Origin: Lolium rigidum
Taxonomy: Eukaryota > Streptophyta > Magnoliopsida > Poales > Poaceae
DNA length: 64,000 nucleotides
Reading direction: 5' to 3'
Assembly: GCF_022539505.1 (NCBI RefSeq)
Contig: NC_061514.1
Location: forward strand, 34,439,769 to 34,503,768
Shown in pieces: positions 22,190 through 32,699 of the stretch (its first letter is position 1; every line of letters starts with the position of its first letter). The notes beneath the pieces are model-generated. The model saw only the letters and a list, made by a program, of their open reading frames with translations. It did no database searches and was not told the origin of the DNA. The position numbers were made by a program, and so were the translations under genes.

Positions 22190-23150
22190 TGCTGGAATTT
22201 GGCCTTGGGCCCTACCCATGTCCCAATACAAATTATGAAATTCTCTTGGCCCATGTGGAAATGGCAAGGGGTGGGACTAAAGTTTAGTCCCACATTGCTA
22301 GTTGGGAGAGAGTTGGAGTAGTATATAAGGTGGGCTGTTCTAGACCTAGTAAGTGAGTGAGAAGAGGGAGAGCCCTCGCGCACTCCTCCTCCTCCGCCCG
22401 CCTCGCCACGCCTCGCCTCGTCACGACGCGCCGCGGGTTGCGGGAATCTTGCCGAGCCAAGCTTAGCTTTTTGCTGTTGGGGAAATTAATTGTGTAATCA
22501 ATTACGAGTGATTAACGTGCGCGTTAATGGAGCCATTTCGCTCCGGTTTTTCTGGATCATGGACTCGTACGTGGACTGTGCCCCACGACCTTCCCGAACC
22601 GCACTATATAAGCGCGGACGCAAACCCTAGCCTGTATGCAACACCATATGCGACTGCCTCTTCCTCATCCCGTCCTTCGGCGTGCACCGACTGGCGGGAC
22701 AGTAGGCCTCCGGAACCCTGCCTCTCGTAGACCTGTACGGGTGAGGGGCAATCAGGTTTTTGGAGAGCGCTTACACGCGACTACTGGCAACACGACATCT
22801 TCAGACGACAAGTTCCCCAACGACGACTTCTTCCCTAACATCGACAACCTCTTCGGCAATCTCAACATGGGCAACAACAACGCCGATGCTGCTGCTGCCA
22901 ACATCGCTGCTGCCGCTGCTACGGCGGCCAACGCGGGACGGTACATATACTTGTCTTTCTCGTTTCAGATCCTGCAAGAGTTTCTAGTACTGCTTTTGGA
23001 GTAGATACGATAGGATTATCTTGCCTAGATGCTATATGTTCATCTACTCTGTTGATTTGCATAATTAGTTCATTTGCTATGTCTATAGTCATGATTTGTC
23101 AAGTATTAGTTTGGATTAATTTATATGATAATTTGCTTATATTTCCAACG
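22190..23150 (+). repeat. 3' LTR of the second Copia version
   Basis: TGCTGGAATTTGG to TTCCAACG, followed by GTCAC (23151-23155). A TATA box lies at 22605-22612. Confidence 0.92.
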
Positions 23151-23155
23151 GTCAC

Positions 23156-23365
23156 ATCAGCTTTAATCCGTGGTGATTCCCCTCTGCCGTCTTTCTACCC
23201 AATTCACTCCCCTTCCATTCTCATCGTGCTCCACCAAGGGCGTCCATCCATGAAACAGCAGCATGGTGATCCGGGAGGAGAGCATGGACTGCTCCACGGC
23301 TGCCTACCCACCCCTGAGCATCTACCGTGACTTGATTCGGCGCGTTGCCGTGTCCGGAGCGTAGA
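23156..23365 (+). pseudogene. EXO70: EXO70 alpha 5' relic (after gap)
   Basis: Same relic as 16068-16283 but cleaner: ESMDCSTAAYP and SIYRDLIRRVAVSGA followed by TAG. The beta-like first ATG is missing. It ends at the Harbinger insertion and resumes briefly at 23829. Confidence 0.75.
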
Positions 23366-23368
23366 TAA

Positions 23369-23828
23369 AGACATCTCCAATGGGACGGGAAAAAAATTAT
23401 CCATTTTTATCCGATTTAGTCCATTTGGGTCACATGCCGGACGATTTGAGTCAGTTTGTCTGGCATGGGAGGACTCATTTTGTCCTACACAACAGCTATG
23501 TGGTCATGTGCTGTGGTCCATTCCCATGTGGGCATGTGAACATGTACCACCAAAATCGAAAAGGTGGTGCTGCTGGCAAATAAGAGCATTTAAGCATAGA
23601 GGGACCATGGCCCAGCCTGTCCTGCCGGCATGGGAGGAAGAGCAGGCCAGACACCAGCGCCTGTCCAGCTGACCCATCGATGACGCAAATTTGGTGGACA
23701 GATGGATCGCGTGCGGACAGTCGTTCCATTTGCGTTTTCTTGCGGGAGGCCATCTTTTTGGTCAGCATGTCCGTGCGGACCATTTCGGACTACGTAGGAT
23801 AGGATATGTAGCCCCGTTGTAGATGCCC
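23369..23828. mobile_element. PIF/Harbinger-type element, second version (TSD TAA)
   Basis: 460 bp, flanked by TAA at 23366-23368 and 23829-23831. It is the same insertion at the same site as 16284-16756. Confidence 0.8.
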
Positions 23829-23899
23829 TAAGATCCCCTCTCTTTTCCCACTCCCAGTCCAGCCATAGCGGATACCGCCTCCTTTATTGAAGCCGAGCC

Positions 23900-24440
23900 A
23901 GTAGCCCGCGCGCCGCTAGCCAGCTCTCAGCGGGCAAGTCAATGCACCAACCATGTCGACTACCACAAGAATGCCATGAGACCAGAGACTGAGCCACCGC
24001 CACCAAGGCAAACGATGATAGCATCACCACGACAATGCCACAAGGCCGAGAGACATTATTGGAGCGTCGCAGCCACAACCTGAGCGCCGCTCACCAAACC
24101 TTCATCGTAAAATCAAAAAAAAATTGAGCCCTCCCACCGACGGGGGCCAAGATTCACCCGTCCTCCATGGCCCGAAGACCACATAATTAGGGCAGATCGG
24201 TGGCTTGGGAACCCTAATCGCATCTTTGATCACCTCTACCGTGGCATACCGGTTCATCTTAGTCGGCTGATGAATATGCGCATTTAGCTATATGAATGTA
24301 CTATTATTTTACCAATTCATGATCGACCTTTTACTCTCACATAAAGTATCGGAGCACGTACTAGAACTGACTCTTGCATAAGACCTTGCATACATTTTCT
24401 CCTTTTTTCCCTCCAAACTCCTTTTTCCCCAAACTAAAAC
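23900..24440. other. Unclassified repeat DNA, second version
   Basis: Matches 16830-17376. After 24440 the sequence is unique and leads into the EXO70 beta upstream region. Confidence 0.55.
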
Positions 24441-24691
24441 AGATGTAATAGCACTGTATTTAAAGATTGACTCGATATTATGGTATTTGATGTCCATCGC
24501 GCGCGCCTTGCAGCTGCGGGCGAAGCCGTTAGCACGTGGGCTCCGGTAGTTGGCGTTGACCGGCCGCACCCGGGTCGTGCGCTCGTCTGTCGTGGTCACG
24601 CGGTGATTCACTTCTGCCGTCCTTCTTCCCAGTTCACTCCCTTCCATTCTCATCGTGCTCCACCAAGGGCGTCCATCCACAAAATAGCACA

Positions 24692-25180
24692 ATGGCGATG
24701 TCGGGGCGGCTTGCACCCGTGCCGGAGGAGAGCATGGACGGCTCCACGGCTGCCTACCCACCTCGCAGCATCTACCGCGACTTGATCCGGCGCGTTGCCG
24801 TGTCCGGAACGCAGATAAGAACCACCCTCTTCTCCCACACCCAGTCCGGCCCTAGCGGGATACAGCTACTCCAGCAACTCAGGTGCCTCCTACTCTTACC
24901 CATCCAACAACTCTGGCTGCTCCTCCGTGAATTCGGCATTATCCGCCGCTGCATCAGATTTCGGCACCCACGAGCTCAAAACCATCACTCGCCAGATGGT
25001 CAGCGACGGGTATACTCAGCGCATGGTCCAAGCATTCGAGTACGGCGGCGACCCGGACGGTGCCCTTGAGAATCAGTTCTTGGAGCTCCATGTCGCACAT
25101 CCCGAGCCAGCACTTGTCGACCCCAACAGTGTGCTCGAGATTTGGTTCTTAGAGCTCGACGTGGCATGGGTTCTCAAAAT
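24692..25180 (+). pseudogene. EXO70: EXO70 beta, 5' part (exocyst subunit, EXO70F/FX-like)
   Basis: Opens at MAMSGRLAPVPEESMDG, with SIYRDLIRRVAVSG near residue 35. A one-base insertion near 24861 shifts the frame into a Ser/Tyr/Asn-rich linker, followed by the EXO70 signature blocks MVSDGYTQRMVQAFEYGG and FLELDVAWVLK. EXO70 tethers secretory vesicles at the plasma membrane through the exocyst. The coding sequence stops at the AAAAT target duplication of a Copia element and resumes in the same phase at 42610. Members of the grass EXO70F/FX groups occur in clusters and some act in disease resistance. Placement in F/FX is by memory of motifs, not by alignment. Confidence 0.82.
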
Positions 25181-25328
25181 TGTTGAATAAAAGGAAGAAT
25201 GAAATGCAAAAAGCGATGGGTTGAGCCTTTGCACAAAACATCGTCTACTGTGTTCATCTTCTTCTCTCTCAGAACGAACCTCACCACCATAGCTTTGATC
25301 TTGAGTGTTGCAGTAGGTATAGCTGACA
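25181..25328 (+). repeat. 5' LTR with internal deletion
   Basis: Matches the last 146 bp of the 3' LTR (42459-42604). The missing 214 bp lie between two TGTTGAATAA repeats present in the full LTR (42245 and 42459). The LTR keeps its correct TG end and target duplication, so the loss happened by recombination or slippage between these direct repeats after or during insertion. Confidence 0.88.
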
Positions 25329-25330
25329 AG

Positions 25331-25342
25331 TGGTATCAGAGC
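25331..25342 (+). promoter_or_regulatory. Primer binding site (initiator Met tRNA)
   Basis: TGGTATCAGAGC, two bases after the 5' LTR. Confidence 0.93.
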
Positions 25343-25353
25343 ACTGTCGGCCG

Positions 25354-25914
25354 ATGCCTAAAGGAGGGATGCCGTAGGACGGTGGCTACGACGCATCGAA
25401 GAAGCCAGCGGATACCGCTGCTGACGGCACGAGCCAGTCCAAGGCCCTTGAAGTTCCGCGCTCTGGGCGCGATGTCGGCGGCGGGTCGGGCACGATGTGG
25501 CCCACGCTGACGAGGACGAACTACAACTCATGGTCGCTGCTGATGAAGGTGATCCTCCAGGTGCGGCACCTGTGGGACATCATCGAGACGGGAGAGGGCG
25601 ACTACGACGACTATCACATGGCCCTGGAGGCGATTCTCCGGGCCGTGCCACCGGAGATGATTCCGATGCTCGCTGTCAAAGCGACGGCGAAGGAGGCGTG
25701 GGATGCGATCAAGACGATCCGCATCGGGGCAGATCGAGTTCGAGACTCGAAGGCCCAAAATTTCCGCAAGCAGTACGAGGATCTTCGGTTCAAATCCGGT
25801 GAGTCCGTAGATGATTTTGGGTTGCGGCTGCAGGAGTTGGTCCATCAGCTGGACGTCCACAGCGATCCCATCGACGACAAGAAAGTGATCCTCAAGTACA
25901 TGTGGATCGTGCCA
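25354..25914 (+). pseudogene. Copia gag, first part
   Basis: ATG at 25354 opens a frame with an early TAG (25375) that then runs on through MWPTLTRTNYNSWSLLMKV, HLWDII and the UBN2-type Gag domain (AVKATAKEAWDAIKTIR, LRFKSGESVDDFGLRLQELV), up to VPKK. There it is cut by an inverted LTR fragment. Gag resumes at 26211. The early stop lies where CAG would be expected. Confidence 0.85.
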
Positions 25915-26209
25915 AAGAAGATGAACACAGAGACGATGTTTTGTGCAGTGCTCAACCTACTTCTTTTCGCATTTCATTCTTCCTTTTATTCAACAAAGAA
26001 AACAAACTCACTGTGGCGATCGCCACAATCCCTACTAATCCATGCCATCCCACGACTTGGATCAAGCGCACGGCCCTCCTACAGACTCGGACATGCGCGC
26101 ACAACTCGCCGCCGTCCTGACTAGTTCAAGGAAATTAAACCTGACGAAACAGAATATTGTCGACACCTAAAACCCTAACTAAAAAGTTCAGACTAAAACT
26201 TATTCAACA
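25915..26209 (-). repeat. Inverted LTR fragment of the same Copia family inside gag
   Basis: The reverse complement of 42245-42539, that is, the LTR from its TG end but lacking the last 65 bp. It is highly similar to the 3' LTR, with a handful of substitutions. Unlike the element's own 5' LTR, it retains the 214-bp segment. No clear target duplication flanks it. It may result from autointegration or from gene-conversion-type capture. Confidence 0.85.
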
Positions 26210-26210
26210 A

Positions 26211-26302
26211 ATGGCGCGGTCGATCTAGAGCCTCCTCGATCTCAACACCATGTCCATTGAAGAGCTCACGGGGTGCCTCAAGGTCTGCGAGGAAGACGAC
26301 GA
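26211..26302 (+). pseudogene. Copia gag, second part
   Basis: Codes for QMARSI, a TAG, then SLLDLNTMSIEELTGCLKVC and an acidic run. It ends at the CGA target duplication of the CACTA element and continues in phase at 34355. Confidence 0.8.
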
Positions 26303-26869
26303 CACTACAGGAAATCCGATCTATTGCAACAATAATTATTGCAACGGACAATTTTTGTTGCAATAGAACGCAATATTGCCACGAAACCCCCATTCGTGGT
26401 AACAGCCTCCACGTATTGCCACAATTTAGTTTTGTCGCGGTAGTCACATTTTTTGTTGCAAAAGAGGGCGTTTATTGCAACAAAACATAGCGGCGTTGTA
26501 ATATGTTGGTCCTATTGCGACAATTACGCTTCGTTGCATAAACTTGCCACCTTGTTGCAATAGAGCCTAGCTAATGCAACAAAAGCATAAAATCGTGGAA
26601 ATATTTGAAAAGATATTGCAATTTTTCCCATGTTGCGCTAAGTATTCACATTGTTGCAAAAAAATAGATTGTATTGCAACAAAATTCTAATTTGTTGCAA
26701 TACCGGTACTTTGCCTCAACCCCATTTCGTTGCAATAATTATTTGCATATTGCAACAAGTTCCGTATCCATGGTAATATATAAGATATTGCAACAATCAT
26801 GATTAATTCATTTTTCTCTTTGTTGTAAGGGGAAATTTAATTGCAAAAATTATGTTTTGAAGATTGCAC

Positions 26870-27172
26870 CTCGCATGTGCAGGCTAGAGCCTCAAGAGTA
26901 CAGAAAAAACTAGTTTGTCGTACTACACGCTTTTTGCAACTCTCAGGATTCGAACCCTGAACCTCGCATGTGCAGGCTAAAGCCTTTGACCAACAAGCCA
27001 AGGCTTGCTTGTTGTAAGGAGTACATAAAAAAACTAGTTTGTAGTATGTGTACACGCGTTTTGCAACTCTCATGATTTTTTCCATTGTGGCAAAAGTTAA
27101 TTGCCAAAGGCGTGATTCGAACCCTGAACCTGACATGAGCTCACTGGAGCGCACCGATTACCATCTGGCCGA
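26870..27172 (-). repeat. Repeated tRNA-like modules near CACTA left end
   Basis: Two diverged direct units of about 100 bp share CCTCGCATGTGCAGGCT and AAACTAGTTTGT. On the minus strand, 26944-26959 and 27111-27130 contain T-arm-like sequences with GGTTCAGGGTTCGAATC, and upstream A-box-like sequences (TGGCTTGTTGGTCAAAGG; GGCCAGATGGTAATCGG) lie at tRNA-like spacing. No complete cloverleaf forms by eye, so these are tRNA-like relics, not tRNA genes. Confidence 0.4.
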
Positions 27173-30151
27173 CTGTTAATTTGTGGTACCAACTAGAGAC
27201 ACGTCTTTTGTAGTCAGCCGGCATGCTAAAAAAATCAAAACACTGTCACAGCCTGATGTTGCTATGTGTCAGTACACATGCACACAACCTTACATACAAA
27301 CCAAAATTTCAATACTGAATGCCACAATGCTTTACCACCTGCCAATAAACATGCACACAATCTTAAATACTGAATGCCATAATGCTTTAGCATCTGCCAG
27401 TACACAACTTAATTTGGGAAAACACAAATTCTCATCCATTACAAGAATGAAACAATTTTACTTAAAAACTCATAAAGTGATGCATTAGACAAACAAATGT
27501 CCACTATATGGCTTCAGTACACCAACGGGTAGTAATTACATAGATGCAAACAACCATTGCTTGGACAAATTTTCAAACAGCAAAGTCACTTATTTCTTAA
27601 CAACTAATTTTCATCATTTCATCATCACCAGTAGGACTCCAGGAACATAGCTAATTCATAAGACATTTGATCGGAAATGGCATCGTCAAGGTTGTAAATG
27701 TGGCATGTGATGTTGGTTATATGTGTAATTGCTACTTGATATGCACTGCCGTTAACACGGTAGAGGCCAGTCCGCTGCCGCCGAAACCACGCAACAACGG
27801 TTGGGAAGAGGGAGAGAAGCCAATCAGGAGGACGGCGTGACGACACGAAGCGTTTCCAACCTTATAGGATCATGACGGCGTTAACACAGGGAACGGCACC
27901 GCCGACGATTATTTTAGTAACATTATTTTCAACAACATATATATTTTATACTACCCGAAAATATTATTTTTCAATTTTTTTAAAATGTAAACATTCCCTC
28001 CAAAAAGAATTACTTTCCCACCACCTAATTAGAATTTACGCCTAAAAAATCAAACCTCCCGCTAAACGCCTCCGAATATTTTTGTTCCCACCAAAAAAAT
28101 TGCCTATTTAACCTACCCCGTAAAAGCACCTCACAATTACTCCTGATTAGTACTCTAACGAAATCACAGTCATCACGGTGGCGATTGGATCTGAGGTCTC
28201 TTCGTCCGTGCTCACGGCGTCATCGTGGCGTTAATCCACCACCGCCGTCCAGGAGTACAAACTCTCAGTCTCAGGTTCTTCCAATCCCCATTTCCTTCCA
28301 ATCCCCTCCCTCCCATCGTAGAACCAACCACGCGTTTCAGCGCGGCCGCTACCGCCTGCCACCAGCGCAGCCGTTGCCGCGCTGCCCCACATCGTCGCTA
28401 TGCCGCCGCCCGCCCCGCGCTGCCCCGCGCTGCCCCACGCCGGGAATTGCCGCCGGGTATTGTCGGGGATGGCCGCCGCCCTGCCCTCCAGTCCGTTGCC
28501 GCGCTGCCCCGCGCTGCCCCACGCCGCCACCCTTCGAGACGCAGGTATTGTACAAAATCGAGTGTGTCTGGGGATCAGGCCTGTTGAGGATGATGCCGCG
28601 CCGCTCTGTAGCCCATCTCTTCATGCATAGGGCCTTAATTTTCCTGGAATTAGCAGATCAATCGTGTCTTGTTGGGTTGATTGAACCGTGCCTCGTCTAG
28701 AATCCTGCAACCCAGAGACAAACGAAACGCTGAATTTGCTGAATGCATGACTTGGTGGTTGACTGTGCATTTGCTAGAAGGCTGTAACTTAGATTGTTGT
28801 CACTGATATTCCAAGCTGCCCATTCCGCAGCATCAAATTAGATCATAGAATAGGAGACAAGAACCACATAGCTAAAATGACATGTTTGCACTGTAAGCTC
28901 TCGCAGTGCATACCTTGGGCCTTTATATTTTCTATTATGTATCTCCTTCATCTGCATAATCGACGCTGAAATTGTTCCACGTCTTAATTACATTCTCTCT
29001 AGGCATAAAATTAATCAATAACAGTGACAATTCATTTTTGAGATTACAATATTACATTAGAAAAATCTATAATACTGTGTGCATGATTACATTAGAAAAA
29101 TCTAGGTTCTGACGAAGTGTGACCCTGGTTCGTTCCATTTGGTTCCGGAATTCGGGCAGTTATGTATCATATCCATTTGGGATGAGTTTGATGTAATTCT
29201 CCAGTTTTAACTCTAGGAGATTTTGCATCTTGCAACCTATAGATGAGATTAAACTGTATTCAATCGCTTAGCGGAGGAGTTGAATTTGTGTAAGTTTCTA
29301 CTAGAGGATAGGTCTTATACACTTCATGCTTTGAACATAAGGTACTCTCACAAGTAAATCCAGTCTGACTAGTCGTATTGACTCCTTTTCCAAGTTGGTG
29401 AATCATTGTATTAAAGCGTGCTTCTGAACATTTTGTACATTGTGAGTGTGATCTTTTATAATTCAAACATGACACTATCCAACTGCTTGTGCTTGCCTTC
29501 ACAAAAGACAATTCAATGTGTGATAATAACTATGTGATGACAGACTTATCTTATTTATTAGATGCTCTCAAATTCTTGTATAATGGTATCAGGCATGATG
29601 ACCTGCTATCCAAATACTCTGTAAAATCTGCATTTGCCTGCAATCATACTATGGAACTCTGAATAGTTTTCGACTTGTGCCAGTAGATGATTCATGCTTT
29701 CGACTTGTGCCTTTTCTATATGTAATGCTACCTCTTCGAGGTAGTTTGGCTTGAACAGAACTAGTTGGTAAGAGAGCCACATGTAGGTGCATTACTCTGA
29801 ATCTGAGGTGTTATGTTATTTGTGGTACATCTGGTGGAAACAAAATGTGATCCATTTAGCTTGTCTAAAATTATGTTGGACAGGCATACTATCATAGTCA
29901 TTCTTGCATCCTTTTATTCCAAAAACAAGACACATTCTTGTATATAGTTACCAAGATTTTGAAGTGCTAAAGTATGCCTGCTTTACGTTTTGTGTTTTTT
30001 TCTGAATATGACTCAATTTCTGATCGTACCTACTCAAGGGCATAAGGATGAGTTCAACGGTGGATGCTGCTGGTACACACCATATTTACTTCTTGATCAC
30101 CTATCTGAATGGTGCACATCAAATATGGTTTATTAATGCTATGTCCTTTTA
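27173..30151. other. CACTA interior without a supported gene
   Basis: AT-rich DNA plus a GC-rich block at 28180-28550 with tandem CCGCGCTGCCCC motifs. ORFs in the GC block are open in three frames on both strands (28185-28700 and its shadows), which is a composition effect. The block could be the promoter and first exon of the CACTA gene. Confidence 0.45.
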
Positions 30152-30164
30152 TTGTTTTTGTGTG

Positions 30165-31990
30165 CAGTAAGGAAAGGCTCTGTTGTCTTAACAAGGACGG
30201 AAAGTATAACCGAATACATAAACAAGGGTGGACAACCTAGATCTGGTAAACTGTTTATCTCACTTAAGTCGTCCCTAGCATTTGCTATAATGCATAAAAT
30301 CCTTGTATGGGTTAAATTGCTAAATCTTCAATATTGCTAAATCTTGTACAGGTACTCAAGGACAATCGACACTCCGAGTGTCGGCTAATGACATGTGTGT
30401 CTGGATGAATGGCCATCCCATGCTCGCCGCTATCGTGCGCAACTACTGGGATGGTACTTTCTTTCCTTCAAATACGGGTCCTCCGATCCGACACAATCTA
30501 ATAACCAAGTCATGCAATACTTTTTTCTATGATTTGGGTTGTAGAAGCGAGATGGACGAGAAGAAGAAGAAAGGGCGAGGTGTTGTAAAAGGTGTTAAAG
30601 CAGCTCGAAGCGTTTTGCCGGTGGATCGCGAAGCTAAATATTACATTCTCTGAAACGTTGGGTGGTACGATAGGAATGAACTATCGCTCATTAAAGGATG
30701 ATGTGGTAGTGATAATGAAAAGGAAGGTACCACTCATTGGGGTGAGGAGGTGGTCCGACATTCACCCAAGTGTGCATCGACTCATTGTCGCAGATGTGAT
30801 AGTGCGTACAACCTTTTTCACGTCTGTTATCTTATTTTATCATCGTTAGTGCACCACTTATTTATATTCATTTGTTCTATGTTTTACAGGACAGATGGGA
30901 CCTAGAAGATACACCGGAAACTGAAGAGAAAATTCTCAGAATTGCGCAAGAGCGATATAGAGGCTGGCGATCGACTCTAAGCTCCACTTATAAGGCATTC
31001 AAAACGAGATGATGCTAGATTGGCTAATGTTCGGAAGATTTACAACCGAGAAGAGTGGGAATGGATGATCAACTACTTCGGCAATGATGAAAAATTCCAG
31101 GTTATCTCTAATCTCCTTGTTTGTGTGCCTTGTGTGTTTACATGAAGTGTGTTGTTTGGCTGTTTATATTTGGTTTCAATGAATGGATAGGCACGCAGCC
31201 AAATGAACTCCGATAATCGCAAGAAACAGAAGACAAAACATAGAGTTGGATCAAAATCGTACGCCCAACTAAGTTTTAAGAAGGTATGAACCTAACTAAA
31301 TATGTATGCCTCGATGGTAGCTATGGTTTCATGTTTGAAGTTTCTCATTGTCATATTACTTGCAGAGAAACTTGGAAACTGGAGAAGAGCCGGATTGTGT
31401 TGCTCTATGGGAACTCACACACACGAAGAATGGAACATGGTCTAACCCAGAGTCCCAGGAAGTTTATGTGAGTGTACTGATACATCATTGTGTTATTCTT
31501 GTTTCAGCTTTTATAGATCAATATTGATGTCGTAACTATAATTGTTCATTTCGTTCTTAGGACAAAGCACGTGAAGCGGTGCAGAACAAAGAAACTGAAA
31601 CAAAAGGTCCACTATCAAGCTGAGCGAGAGAAACAATGTTTTTCAGATCGCATATAAAGACACGAGTTCAATGCAAGTCATCGCAGCCTCGTGGCTACGG
31701 GTACATGGCCAAGCCCAAAACTGGTTACGAAAGGTTTCGGATGCAGATTGAGGACCAAGCTCGTGTTGCAGCTGAAACCCTGCAGCGAAACTCCGAGCTC
31801 AGCCAAGCATGTTAGCGAATTAGAAGAACAATTAGAAGTTGAGCGTGCAAACATACGAGCGAGTATTGACTTCGAGCGCTCGAGAGAGAGCAACTTGAGG
31901 TGAGGTTGCAAGAAGAGCGTGATGCAAGAGAAAAAATGGTGGAAGAGGAGCGAAGATCAAGGCTCGAATTTGAAAAAATATGATGGCAAA
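30165..31990 (+). pseudogene. CACTA transposase-associated protein (plant Ptta/En/Spm type), decayed
   Basis: Exon-like pieces separated by GT...AG stretches: GSVVLTRTESITEYINKGG (about 30173), then PVDREAKYY continuing after a frameshift as GGTIGMNYRSLKDDVVVIMK and RKVPLIGVRRWSDIHPS (30600-30800). Next come DRWDLEDTPETEEKILRIAQ and ERYRGWRSTLSSTYKAF (30890-31000), MINYFGNDEKFQ (about 31065), RSQMNSDNRKKQKTKHRVGS (about 31195) and ETGEEPDCVALWELTHTKNG (about 31380). These match the plan of the plant Ptta/En/Spm second protein, which binds element ends. Stops and a frameshift disable it. Confidence 0.7.
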
Positions 31991-32505
31991 GTTCCAACAA
32001 CAGATGGCTAAATTTAGCCAACAGATGGGAAACCAACAGGTAATTACGGTCATATGCTTCCTGTCTTGTAAGGTTTATTTTGCTAACTTGTCTTGCTGAA
32101 AGTGCACTTTTACTCGCAGGTGCTTAAGAAGAGGAATGAAAAAGAAAATATTAATTCAAATTTGCAAACCACTCTTTTAAAGAGCTCTAGTCCTAACAGA
32201 AATCTAGGAGCAAAGTCAAATTTGATTTCTACAAATTCACTCCTACAAGCTGCAACATTGAATTCTCGAATGTACAAAGCAATGGTAAGTCACAACAGTA
32301 CCTTGCTCACTTCTATGAATAAGATCACTTATCTGTGCTTCATGCTTTACTCGTCTGAATGCTTGCTCAGTTCTATAACCGTTTCTAGTATGCTCAAAAA
32401 TATAACTTTGTAGTAGCATAACAATACTTCCCTACAACCTCTTCCTCTACATCTGATTTTGTCCTTGTTATGTTCATATGCATTTGTGAGATGTATATAT
32501 GGCAT

Positions 32506-32639
32506 CAGTGGCGGAGGACGAACAATTTTTTTGCTATGGCAAAGTTAATATCTTACAAGATAACATTTGTAGTAGTATGCACATCCAAAGCTAGCTATGG
32601 CACGAGCCATACCTTGCTAGAATGGGTCCTCCGCCACTG
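32506..32639. mobile_element. hAT-type MITE (TSD TATGGCAT)
   Basis: 134 bp with terminal inverted repeats CAGTGGCGGAGGAC and GTCCTCCGCCACTG, flanked by the perfect 8-bp duplication TATGGCAT (32498-32505 and 32640-32647). An 8-bp duplication and a CAGTGGCGG end fit the hAT superfamily. It lies inside the CACTA element. Confidence 0.9.
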
Positions 32640-32699
32640 TATGGCATGGGAAATTAACCTGATGCATGTTCAAGTGCTTTGCCGCATTGCTTATTGAGA

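Larger units (their letters stand above)
17477..23150 (+). mobile_element. Copia LTR retrotransposon, second version (starts mid-LTR at gap)
   Basis: Begins inside the LTR, at the equivalent of 10384, and follows copy 1 base by base to the same 3' flank (GTCAC then ATCAGCTTTAATCC). The 5' LTR remnant is 17477-17656 and the 3' LTR is 22190-23150. An identical 3' flank and target duplication mean this is not an independent insertion. It is either a segmental duplicate or the same locus assembled twice. Confidence 0.92.

Noticed and set aside
17477..23150. A second independent Copia insertion
   Set aside because: Shares target duplication and flank with the first; it is a duplicate or assembly artefact.
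26944..27172. Functional tRNA genes
   Set aside because: B-box-like and T-arm sequences only; no complete cloverleaf or anticodon loop.
28185..28700. 171-aa ORF in the CACTA GC block
   Set aside because: CCGCGCTGCCCC repeats give open frames on both strands; at most promoter or first exon, not a supported protein.
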